Virus record (IMG/VR): IMGVR_UViG_3300012988_000035
Location: 1-28,517 of that record
Reading direction: 5' to 3' (one strand)
DNA length: 28,517 nt
Origin: a virus
Each line of letters opens with the position of its first letter. The first letter of the stretch is position 1. Below the pieces are notes generated by a model, which saw nothing but the letters and a program-made list of their open reading frames with translations, was not told the DNA's origin and did no database searches. This document shows, in pieces, positions 15,103 to 21,712 of the stretch. The translations under genes and the position numbers were made by a program.

Positions 15103-17692
15103 GAACCTATCGAACATCGATGGCGCGGCCGTTGGGAATCCAACGATGAATGAATTCACGTCCTCATCATTCGAGTCCTATGCGAACGACGCGGCATTCG
15201 AAGTCGATCACGGCGCAGGTGCAGCTGGTGATATCTATTGGAACACGACTGAAAAGCTTATCCGTGAGCATAACGGAACGGCCTGGCAGAATGACAAAAC
15301 TTCGTTTGAAACGCAGACCGACACGACAACGACGGGATCAAACCAGGACATCACGCCAAACACGGTAGCCCAGGTGATTCGCTTTTCCAATGCATCCCTA
15401 TCCAGTATCAGATCGATCATCCCAACGGTTCAAAAAGTCATAACCCTGGTCAATGCCAAGGCCAGCGGGGAAATTACGATCGTCAATGAGTCGGCGGGCG
15501 CGACTGCTGCAAACCGTATCGTAACCGGCACCGGGCAGGACTTCCGGCTTTCTGTCGGCCAAGCGGTTATGTTCATTTATGACATTGGCGGAACGCGCTG
15601 GCGAATGATCGGCGGCGGTGGTGGTGGTCTGGCAACTGAGCTTCAATCGACCGGGTTCACGGCCGTCGCTGGGAAACATTACCTATGTAACACAAGTGCT
15701 GGATCCTTCACGGCTACGCTTCCCGCTGGAGTTGCAGGCGCTGTTATCAGATTTTCAGACGACGCAAGATCCTGGGCAACAAATCCGATAACCATAACTC
15801 CAGCAACTGGCGAATCGATCGACGGGCTTGCAGTCAATACCTCCATCGTAGGTGGGATGAACGGTCAATTCCTACAGTTCATGTGGGATGGCTCCCGTTG
15901 GGTTGCCGACAGCAACAGGATTCCAACTGGCGCGGTAAACGCATGCTCATCATCGACAAATGCGAACGGCTGGACATCGTCCGGCGCTGGCGTTACCGTC
16001 GCGACTACGGTCTCTGCTGCAGAGCTTCCATTGGCTGGGATAATAGACTCGGCAATCAAAATCACTGCCGTCTCAGGCACCGACTACGCCCGATTCCGCT
16101 GGACTATGCCGACAGGTCTTAAGAATTCCACGGTGCCGGTATCCTGGTATCAGCTGGTTGAATCAGGCTATCTGTCTGGTGATTTCAAGCTGGACATCTA
16201 TACAAACTCTGCATCGAACTACGGCGGCGCTTATACCCGCAAGGCTTTACGCACTGACGTTTCGAGTGTCACCAGCATTCCAGCGTCAAACGGTTACTAC
16301 GGCGCTGGCGCGGCTGTTTCGTTCGACGCCGCTGATGAGAGTTATTATGAACTTCGAATCACTCGCGTGAGCGGAACGAAATACATCTCCCTCACGAATG
16401 TGCGGATAGGGCCGGGTGATTCGAGTGTAGTTCCGTCGATTGGCAACTGGCAGAGCTACACACCGACACTGACAAACGGAGGAACGACCAGCACTAACAA
16501 CGGTCGCTGGCGACAGGTCGGAAGCACGATGGAAGTAGAAACTTATGCAGTTTTCACCGGCACTGGCTCAGCGGCTGCGTTTTCTGTTGGTATTCCATCT
16601 GGCTATACCATCGACACAAGAGCGGCCAGCAGTGGCGCAGGAGCAGGCACCCCTGGAACCGCCACTCAGTTTAATGGAACAGACTTTGTTAGTAGAGCTA
16701 TTTATGTAACTGGTAATGCGTTTTTCCTCTTACCATCGGGCGGAACCACTCCGATATTCGGTAACGCGATAGTAAGCGGACACCATATCGGAATTAAAGT
16801 CGCCGTCCCCATTGCCGAGTGGGCCGGCTCAGTCAGCACAGGTCCGGCACCGGCTGAGGAGTTTGTCAGTAACTCATCGACTACGGTAACCACAGATACC
16901 ACCAGTTTTGTTAAGGGAAGCACGCTTGGAACGCAGATCCCTAATGGATCAGCAGCATCCAGCTTTAACAAGCGGGTTGAGTTTCAGTATCCAATTCAGT
17001 CTGACGATGAAATTGTAGTCGAACTGCAAAGTGACACTGGCGGCCCATGGCTTGCTGTGAACAATACAATCAACAACTTGGGTATAGGCGCGCTAACCTA
17101 TTACGGAACTGCGAATCAAGGCATAGGACTTCAGCGCGTCACGGGCAGCAGCACCCAAGTCGATATTGTATTTGGTCGCTATCCATTTAATACAAATGCC
17201 ACCTTTGGCGCTGCGGGGACTGACTGGTCTACTATTTCTGTATCCACCGTCCGCTGGCGCGTACGCAAAACCAAAAAAGCCTCTCTCCCCTACGCAAAAG
17301 CCGATTCTTCTGCAAGCGGATTAGTTGCGCCGAGGAAAGGGCAATCAGCGCTGACTGTAACCAGCACGGTTGCTGGATGGACTACTGCGCGGGCGGTCGG
17401 TGTTTACTATCAAGATCAAGATGGCAACCATCGCTTAAAGTTTAACATAGCTGGAACCGTAACAACTGGTACATATACAGGAGGAACGTGGACTATCTCC
17501 GGTGTAACATTTAAGAATATTTCAAACTACTATCAAGCTATCGCACCCTTCAGTAATGCTAGTAATGGAACTTCTGGATATGTTTCTCCGGGTCTAGCTA
17601 CGATTATTATTTTTCATGCATCTTCAGCAGGCACGGATAGATATGGACTCTCCGGCGATATTGAACTCGATAGCAAACCAAGCTGGGCTTAA
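15086..17692 (+). CDS. Tail fibre / receptor-binding protein
   Basis: An 868-residue protein rich in Thr, Ser, Gly and Asn, as expected for a trimeric fibre. The ATG at 15086 has AGGGGAGG seven bases upstream and overlaps the hub gene by 17 bases. The start (MSTKTRNLSNIDGAA) and the region with DIYWNTTEKLIREHNGTAW match fibre attachment modules. The middle has repeated beta modules (for example GKHYLCNTSAGSFTATLPAG). A Gly-rich GGGGGG stretch near residue 180 is a hinge. From about 16680 the DNA becomes more AT-rich with different codon use, suggesting an exchanged receptor-binding tip. No chaperone gene follows directly. Confidence 0.75.
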   Translation: MSTKTRNLSNIDGAAVGNPTMNEFTSSSFESYANDAAFEVDHGAGAAGDIYWNTTEKLIREHNGTAWQNDKTSFETQTDTTTTGSNQDITPNTVAQVIRFSNASLSSIRSIIPTVQKVITLVNAKASGEITIVNESAGATAANRIVTGTGQDFRLSVGQAVMFIYDIGGTRWRMIGGGGGGLATELQSTGFTAVAGKHYLCNTSAGSFTATLPAGVAGAVIRFSDDARSWATNPITITPATGESIDGLAVNTSIVGGMNGQFLQFMWDGSRWVADSNRIPTGAVNACSSSTNANGWTSSGAGVTVATTVSAAELPLAGIIDSAIKITAVSGTDYARFRWTMPTGLKNSTVPVSWYQLVESGYLSGDFKLDIYTNSASNYGGAYTRKALRTDVSSVTSIPASNGYYGAGAAVSFDAADESYYELRITRVSGTKYISLTNVRIGPGDSSVVPSIGNWQSYTPTLTNGGTTSTNNGRWRQVGSTMEVETYAVFTGTGSAAAFSVGIPSGYTIDTRAASSGAGAGTPGTATQFNGTDFVSRAIYVTGNAFFLLPSGGTTPIFGNAIVSGHHIGIKVAVPIAEWAGSVSTGPAPAEEFVSNSSTTVTTDTTSFVKGSTLGTQIPNGSAASSFNKRVEFQYPIQSDDEIVVELQSDTGGPWLAVNNTINNLGIGALTYYGTANQGIGLQRVTGSSTQVDIVFGRYPFNTNATFGAAGTDWSTISVSTVRWRVRKTKKASLPYAKADSSASGLVAPRKGQSALTVTSTVAGWTTARAVGVYYQDQDGNHRLKFNIAGTVTTGTYTGGTWTISGVTFKNISNYYQAIAPFSNASNGTSGYVSPGLATIIIFHASSAGTDRYGLSGDIELDSKPSWA

Positions 17693-17723
17693 AATCCTTT
17701 CGCCCTCGGGAGGGGGAAAAATT

Positions 17724-17831
17724 ATGAACGACAAAAAGCCAAAAGACTGGAAAAAACCACCGAAAGAAAAACCCGCTGATTCGGAATACCCGACGCGTGA
17801 GGAAAAAAAGAAAGGAAAGAAAAAGAAATGA
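17724..17831 (+). CDS. Lysine-rich 35-residue micro-protein coupled to Acb2-like gene
   Basis: The ATG at 17724 follows a strong GGGAGGGGG. The product has 35 residues, about 40 percent Lys, with many Asp, Glu and Pro (NDKKPKDWKKPPKEKPADSE, then EEKKKGKKKK). It is likely disordered. The same open frame extends upstream to 17616 inside the fibre gene, but no ribosome site is found there. Its stop overlaps the ATG of the next gene (ATGA), so the two are translationally coupled. The function is unknown; a nucleic-acid or acidic-surface binder is conceivable. Confidence 0.55.
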   Translation: MNDKKPKDWKKPPKEKPADSEYPTREEKKKGKKKK

Positions 17832-18064
17832 GTCGATTCGATTACGTTCGCTATGATGAAACTGCGCAGGTCATCCAGAATGCCGCAAAGGACATTTGCT
17901 CGAATCTCGAAAATCTCATCGATGACAATCTTCGGGACGGGCGATCTAAATCATTGGCCCTGACCAAACTCGAAGAGACTTACATGTGGATTGGCAAAGC
18001 AATCCGCGATGATCAGGTTCAGAATCGAGCCGCTGAACTTCAGGAAGAGCGTTTAAACGCATGA
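17828..18064 (+). CDS. acb2: Acb2-like cyclic-nucleotide sponge (anti-CBASS)
   Basis: A 78-residue, all-helical protein. The core (residues about 37-60) reads DGRSKSLALTKLEE then TYMWIGKAIRDD. The Arg-x-Lys-Ser-Leu-Ala-Leu-Thr-x-Leu-Glu-Glu...Trp-x-x-x-Ala-Ile-Arg pattern is the hallmark of the Acb2 family, small phage proteins that form hexamers and sequester cyclic di- and tri-nucleotides made by CBASS (and bind Thoeris signals in some cases). Length and helix-turn-helix hairpin shape fit. It is coupled to the lysine-rich gene upstream and followed by a 10-bp hairpin. The family call is from the motif; ligand range cannot be read from the sequence. Confidence 0.75.
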   Translation: MSRFDYVRYDETAQVIQNAAKDICSNLENLIDDNLRDGRSKSLALTKLEETYMWIGKAIRDDQVQNRAAELQEERLNA

Positions 18065-18070
18065 TCAAAA

Positions 18071-18100
18071 GAGCCGGGGAACTTATCCCGTCCTCGGCTC
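18071..18100 (+). terminator. 10-bp hairpin after Acb2-like gene
   Basis: GAGCCGGGGA at 18071-18080 pairs with TCCTCGGCTC at 18091-18100 (one G-T pair, 10-base loop). No T-run follows, so it may be a Rho-assisted terminator or an mRNA 3' end stabiliser. It separates the structural operon from the haem lipoprotein block. Confidence 0.45.
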
Positions 18101-18121
18101 ATCCCACCCCGCGAATGTTGC

Positions 18122-18151
18122 TTGCATTTTGTTCACTCATTGTCCGATAAT
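18122..18151 (+). promoter_or_regulatory. Candidate promoter of the haem lipoprotein block
   Basis: TTGCAT at 18122-18127, an 18-base spacer and GATAAT at 18146-18151. The -10 box is a five of six match and the -35 box matches only at TTG. It lies in the only intergenic gap of this region and would start transcripts near 18158, about 30 bases before the ATG at 18187. Confidence 0.4.
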
Positions 18152-18186
18152 CAAAAGATTCAATCACTTCAGTCATGGGTTATTTT

Positions 18187-19665
18187 ATGAAGACTATGTG
18201 CATTCCAGCCATGCTATGTCTTTTTGCGGCCTTCGGCTGTCAGCAGCCCGTGAACAAAACTGTTCAGGTTGAGGTGCCGGTCCCCCAACTGCCTATCGAA
18301 CCAGCTCCCCCTGTCGAGCCCGGCAAACCTGGGTTTTTGCGTTTCGATGAGATTGAACAGTATGCCGATCGCGACATCAAAACCCTGAACGCGACCGATC
18401 GTAGTCGGACCCGTTACCTTCTGACATGTGACCTTTATGATCAGGGCATCAAGGACCTTTCAAACGTCCTGGCCGGGATCAACAAAGGGATCAATATGGT
18501 CTCGACTGAGCGGCTCATCGCCTACGTCAATACCATCGATGAGGACGTAGGGTGCGTGCACCGCATCAATCTTGACGATATCGGCATGACCAATGAGGAA
18601 TGGCAGAAGTTTGAACGCTCGAACGTCCTCCCCTTCATTTCAAACTCGGTGCGCGGGCGTACGCTGAGAGCTCTGACAGGCACCAATCAGCCGATGGTTT
18701 ACGCGTCCAGCTTTTTCCTGACTGTGATGCAGGCCGACCAGGTCTCGATCGGAAACCAGCTTTACTACGATCTGACCGAGCAGCCGCTGAACGACACCGA
18801 GTTTTTGGCCAAACTTGGCATAGACCTTCAAAAGGAATTCAATGAGGAGAGCCCCGCGTGCGCGGCCGGGGGGAAGTCGCAAATTGCGTTAGGAAAGCCG
18901 AGGCTCATATGCATCCTCGATACCACGGCCGATGGATTTTTGATGTTCACGGGCGATGTTTCCCTGGCTAAAAACGATTCCATCCAGCAAAACCCGTTTT
19001 TCAAAAACATGGCCCTGATTCCCGGGTTCGCGACTAACAAGGTATTCAATTTTGTCGCAAGCGAATGGATCTTTAGTCTGCCAAACGGACTGATGACAGG
19101 CTATCGATTGTCAAATGCCGGGGGAACAGCGGAAGTTATCGCGCCCACGAACGTCGTCATCGATATCGAGCAGGCGGGCAAGGGCCTGCCGCCAGATATC
19201 ACCCTCGGAGCATGCTCAAACTGCCATCATCAGGAATCGGGGATCTTTTTCAGAGATGAGGTTTTCTCAATCGTCCAAAACAATGGGAATTTTAATGCAG
19301 CCGAAAAGGCATTGGCTGACACTTTCTATCGCGCGGATAAGTTTCAGGCCAAGCGTGCCGTGGCCAACCGCGAGCATACCGACGCTCTTAAACGCATTGG
19401 CGTGAGCACGTTTGCCGAAGATCCGGTTGTAACTGAACTGATTCAACCGCTCCGGGGCGAGCTCACTTTGGATAAGGTCGCAGGCAAGGTTTTCCTGGAA
19501 CCCGATGAATTCCGCATACGCCTGGCCGGGACTAATCTGAGTAAGGTCCTATTCGGGGCCCTGCTTGAACCGGGCGGGGTTGTGGCGATCAGTGATTTCA
19601 GCCGGGGCTTTAGAACGCTTGCCGATGAGCTGAGACTTTTCCGTGATGCAGGCCAATTGGATTAA
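18187..19665 (+). CDS. c-type cytochrome lipoprotein of unknown role
   Basis: A 492-residue protein from the ATG at 18187; an in-frame ATG at 18175 would add four residues, and neither has a clear ribosome site. It opens with a short basic and hydrophobic signal (MKTMCIPAMLCLFAAFGC), the last Cys being a likely lipidation site, followed by a Pro-rich linker. About residues 50-130 contain ATDRSRTRYLLTCDLYDQG and later RINLDDIG, a pattern I associate with an uncharacterised family of large bacterial cytochromes. A single haem-binding CSNCH occurs at about residues 343-347, followed by another His. The mature protein would sit in the periplasm on a membrane. It is followed nine bases before a second haem lipoprotein. 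No phage role is known. Confidence 0.65.
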   Translation: MKTMCIPAMLCLFAAFGCQQPVNKTVQVEVPVPQLPIEPAPPVEPGKPGFLRFDEIEQYADRDIKTLNATDRSRTRYLLTCDLYDQGIKDLSNVLAGINKGINMVSTERLIAYVNTIDEDVGCVHRINLDDIGMTNEEWQKFERSNVLPFISNSVRGRTLRALTGTNQPMVYASSFFLTVMQADQVSIGNQLYYDLTEQPLNDTEFLAKLGIDLQKEFNEESPACAAGGKSQIALGKPRLICILDTTADGFLMFTGDVSLAKNDSIQQNPFFKNMALIPGFATNKVFNFVASEWIFSLPNGLMTGYRLSNAGGTAEVIAPTNVVIDIEQAGKGLPPDITLGACSNCHHQESGIFFRDEVFSIVQNNGNFNAAEKALADTFYRADKFQAKRAVANREHTDALKRIGVSTFAEDPVVTELIQPLRGELTLDKVAGKVFLEPDEFRIRLAGTNLSKVLFGALLEPGGVVAISDFSRGFRTLADELRLFRDAGQLD

Positions 19666-19683
19666 TCGATAGGAGTGGAGACG

Positions 19684-20001
19684 ATGAAATTTCTGCTGGC
19701 AATCGTTTTTCTGATCGTTTCCTGCGGGGGTCCTGCACCGCAGCAGCAGGCGCAACAGCCTATTCCCGGACCAACTCCGACGCCCACGCCTCAGCCAGGC
19801 GGGAAAACCAGCTTCGCTGATGCTCAGTCGATAATGAAAAATTACTGTAACGATTGTCATGCAACGGCGGCCTTCACCAAAACCGAGCAGGCGCTGATAG
19901 CGTCCTCGGCAAAGTCGCGCGTGCAGAATTCCACGATGCCCCCACCATATGCCTCTCAAATGAGTGCGGGGGACAAAACGAAGTTCCTTGGTTTTTTTTA
20001 A
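19684..20001 (+). CDS. Small monohaem cytochrome c lipoprotein
   Basis: A 105-residue protein. The ATG at 19684 has AGGAG eight bases upstream, and an upstream GTG at 19675 is less likely. A lipoprotein signal ends at FLIVSC (Cys14). Then comes a Gln/Pro/Thr-rich spacer to about residue 38. The remaining domain has CNDCH at residues 55-59 and STMPPPY with Met85, followed by a short helix. His from CxxCH and Met before Pro-Pro are the usual axial ligands of class I cytochromes c, so this looks like a complete small electron carrier tethered to a membrane. It lies directly after the larger haem lipoprotein, which suggests they work together. Confidence 0.75.
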   Translation: MKFLLAIVFLIVSCGGPAPQQQAQQPIPGPTPTPTPQPGGKTSFADAQSIMKNYCNDCHATAAFTKTEQALIASSAKSRVQNSTMPPPYASQMSAGDKTKFLGFF

Positions 20002-20013
20002 GGATCGAATGAA

Positions 20014-20217
20014 GTGAGCGCATATCACGATTATAACGATCACATTTCAGCGCGTGTTCCAAAGCGCCGAAAGGTCGACCTTGAATTTGATTCGGTCCAA
20101 TCCCGCGGCGGTCATTTCCTTTTCCACATGGATGGGAAACTGATCTGCGTTATCGACAAAAACTATTTCGACCAGCGCCAAAGTGATTTTTTTGAAGCGA
20201 TATCGGAACCAACGTAA
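20014..20217 (+). CDS. Small protein of unknown function
   Basis: A 67-residue protein with a GTG start at 20014, supported by AAGGA nine bases upstream. It carries a basic patch (RVPKRRKVDLEFD) followed by strands (GGHFLFHMDGKLICVIDKN) and an acidic end. There is no signal peptide, so unlike its two upstream neighbours it stays in the cytoplasm. It is followed by a strong terminator. Its role is unknown; it could regulate the block or be an unrelated phage gene. Confidence 0.5.
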   Translation: MSAYHDYNDHISARVPKRRKVDLEFDSVQSRGGHFLFHMDGKLICVIDKNYFDQRQSDFFEAISEPT

Positions 20218-20292
20218 TATGCTTTTCTGTGCGAGAGTGTAGGGACATCGAGCTTTGTTTTCATAACTCCTGGAAGTATAGAAAAAGGCGAA

Positions 20293-20325
20293 GGGCGCGG
20301 CATGGATCATGCAGCGTCCTTTTTT
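20293..20325 (+). terminator. Strong rho-independent terminator
   Basis: GGGCGC-G-GCATG at 20293-20304 pairs with CATGC-A-GCGTCC at 20308-20319 (one G-T pair, one G-A mismatch, three-base loop), followed by six T (20320-20325). It ends the haem lipoprotein block only 32 bases before the lysis genes, so the latter need read-through or antitermination. Confidence 0.75.
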
Positions 20326-20356
20326 ATTACACAATTTTTTTCGCGATGGAGGCAAG

Positions 20357-20680
20357 ATGGACGCTGAGTTACTCCAGCATTTGAAAGACTTCAGTCCCTT
20401 GACACTCGGGGTTTTGGTCCTGCTCTATGGATTGAAAAGACTGCCTTACTACGCGCTAAAAAAAATGGAGCTTCAGCATCAGGAGAAGGACAAGATCTTA
20501 GTTCATCTTAATGAACAGCTCGATGAACTGAAAGCGGACTTGGAAAAAATGAAAAGCGATTTGTCCGAATACCGGCAAAAGTTTTTTGATTTGCAGGTCG
20601 AGCATGCCAGCCTCAAGGCCGAGCATGAACAGCTACGGGGGGTTCTGAAAGCATATGAACAGAAAAAAGCTAAGCGCTGA
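20357..20680 (+). CDS. Membrane-anchored coiled-coil lysis protein (holin- or spanin-like)
   Basis: A 107-residue protein. The ATG at 20357 has GGAGG four bases upstream; the open frame upstream (from 20309) lacks this. Residues about 14-34 form one hydrophobic segment (LTLGVLVLLYGLKRLPYY). The rest is a charged coiled coil (about 38-105). One N-terminal membrane helix plus a long coiled coil fits an Rz-like inner-membrane spanin, or one of the small phage proteins often labelled as holin-associated. It overlaps the endolysin gene by 26 bases, which supports a lysis role. No nested Rz1-like lipoprotein frame was found. Confidence 0.55.
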   Translation: MDAELLQHLKDFSPLTLGVLVLLYGLKRLPYYALKKMELQHQEKDKILVHLNEQLDELKADLEKMKSDLSEYRQKFFDLQVEHASLKAEHEQLRGVLKAYEQKKAKR

Positions 20681-21044
20681 TTTCTTTGAAGACGAGTTCT
20701 GGTCGCCCGACACGAATATGGCAAAAATGAGTGCGGAGTTTATTTATAAACTGCAAAAGCTCAGGACCGTCGTAGGCGTCCCGTTTCTGATTGCACCAGG
20801 GGGTGGGTATAGGACAGCCGAGTATAACGCCAGGATGCAGGGATCCAGCGGTTCAAAGCACATGGAAGGGATAGCAGTCGACGTCGATCATACTCGATGG
20901 GACGGCGCGATAAGGTTTCAATTCATATCTGCAGCGTGCGCACTTGGGTTTTCGGTTGGGATATATCCCAAGCATTTTCACATCGACACTCGTCAGGGCC
21001 AGAAGGTGCTCTGGGTAAGCCTTTATAAGAAGGCGAAAACCTAG
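20655..21044 (+). CDS. Endolysin, peptidase M15 family
   Basis: A 129-residue protein with the M15 zinc peptidase signature. It contains GGYRTAEYN, then SKHMEGIAVDVD with His69 and Asp76, and KHFHID with His109. These are the expected zinc ligands of the VanY / L-alanyl-D-glutamate type peptidases. It has no signal peptide, so it needs a holin to reach the wall. It cuts peptide cross-links or stems of peptidoglycan at the end of infection. The start lies within the previous gene, and the stop overlaps the end of a small - strand gene by three bases. Confidence 0.85.
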   Translation: MNRKKLSADFFEDEFWSPDTNMAKMSAEFIYKLQKLRTVVGVPFLIAPGGGYRTAEYNARMQGSSGSKHMEGIAVDVDHTRWDGAIRFQFISAACALGFSVGIYPKHFHIDTRQGQKVLWVSLYKKAKT

Positions 21045-21160
21045 TCCCTGATGAGTTTTTTAGAAGCTGGCACGATGATACTGGGAAGTATCCTATCGAC
21101 CAGCTTTTTCTTCAGAAAATTCATATCAAGGATTGGCCCGGGCTCTTTTTTGCTTTCCAT
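21041..21160 (-). CDS. Small 39-residue basic protein of unknown function
   Basis: On the - strand, an ATG (bases 21158-21160) is preceded by GGAG at an eight-base spacing. The 39-residue product starts MESKKEPGPILDMNFLKKKL and ends IIVPASKKLIRD. It is basic and partly helical. The strong ribosome site and a candidate promoter just upstream favour a real gene. It is antisense to the surrounding + strand genes and lies inside a pair of inverted repeats. It may instead reflect regulatory DNA. Confidence 0.45.
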   Translation of the reverse strand: MESKKEPGPILDMNFLKKKLVDRILPSIIVPASKKLIRD

Positions 21161-21178
21161 GTTCATAGCTCCTATGCT
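21150..21178 (+). promoter_or_regulatory. Weak candidate promoter for the YceI gene
   Basis: TTGCTT at 21150-21155, a 17-base spacer and TATGCT at 21173-21178. Both boxes are partial matches. A transcript starting near 21185 would lack the left inverted repeat, leaving the YceI ribosome site free. Confidence 0.25.
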
Positions 21179-21206
21179 CAAATAGCCGGAAATCAACCTA
21201 TCTCAA
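21179..21206 (-). promoter_or_regulatory. Candidate promoter of the 39-residue - strand gene
   Basis: On the - strand, TTGAGA (bases 21201-21206), a 16-base spacer and TATTTG (21179-21184). The -35 box is a five of six match, the -10 box weaker. It sits 19 bases before the start codon. Confidence 0.3.
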
Positions 21207-21220
21207 TTCAGGGACTAAGC

Positions 21221-21712
21221 ATGTTTAAACAGGTTTTCACATTGATTTCCATCGCAATGTTATTGGCAAGCGGTTTTGTCATGGCTGCAGGCAAATGCGA
21301 AATCACAGGTCACGCCGTGAAAGGGACGCTCGATTTCAGCGTTGCTGGCTGCATCATCGAGGGGAAGCCAAAGATCGAAGGCGGCAAGGTCACTGGGGAA
21401 TTCACCGTCGACACAACGAAACTTGACGGCGGCGTTCGCAATCAGCATATGCACGAAAAATATCTGGAAACAAAGTCATTCCCAAAGGCCATCCTCAAGC
21501 TTGACCCTATGCCGGAAGCCGGCGGCCCGTTCACAGGAAAGCTGAGCCTTCATGGCAATGAAAAAGAAATCAAGGGCGTGGCAGAAAAGTCCAGCATCGG
21601 CTACGGGTTCAAATTCGAAATCAATCGGAAGGAATTTGGCATTGCTGAAGTCAGTTATAAAGACATTCTTATCGGTGATTCTCTTAGCGTCTCTGGCACT
21701 ATTGATAAGTGA
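21221..21712 (+). CDS. YceI-family periplasmic protein
   Basis: A 163-residue protein with a Sec signal peptide (about residues 1-22, ending FVMAAG) and a beta-rich mature part. The block RNQHMHEKYLETKSFPKAIL and later FTGKLSLHGNEKEIKG and INRKEFGIAE follow the YceI pattern (R-x-x-H-x-x-x-x-x-F-x-x-x-x-x-P, then G-x-L-x-x-x-G-x-x-K, then R-x-x-F-G). YceI lipocalin-like barrels bind polyisoprenoids and quinone-like lipids in the periplasm. The gene has AGGGA six bases before its ATG, inside the right inverted repeat. Its end overlaps the next gene by 71 bases. The mature part is shorter than typical. Confidence 0.8.
   Translation: MFKQVFTLISIAMLLASGFVMAAGKCEITGHAVKGTLDFSVAGCIIEGKPKIEGGKVTGEFTVDTTKLDGGVRNQHMHEKYLETKSFPKAILKLDPMPEAGGPFTGKLSLHGNEKEIKGVAEKSSIGYGFKFEINRKEFGIAEVSYKDILIGDSLSVSGTIDK

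Larger units (their letters stand above)
21042..21217. repeat. 10-bp perfect inverted repeats bounding a 176-bp segment
   Basis: TAGTCCCTGA at 21042-21051 is the reverse complement of TCAGGGACTA at 21208-21217. The flanking TGAG (21052-21055) and CTCA (21202-21205) extend the pairing across a two-base bulge. The left repeat includes the endolysin stop codon, and the right repeat includes the yceI ribosome site (AGGGA, 21210-21214). The 39-residue - strand gene lies between. Confidence 0.65.

Noticed and set aside
20047-20355. 102-residue - strand frame over the terminator and small gene
   Set aside because: It is antisense to a supported gene and a strong terminator, and its sequence is biased to Lys, Arg and Cys without recognisable features.
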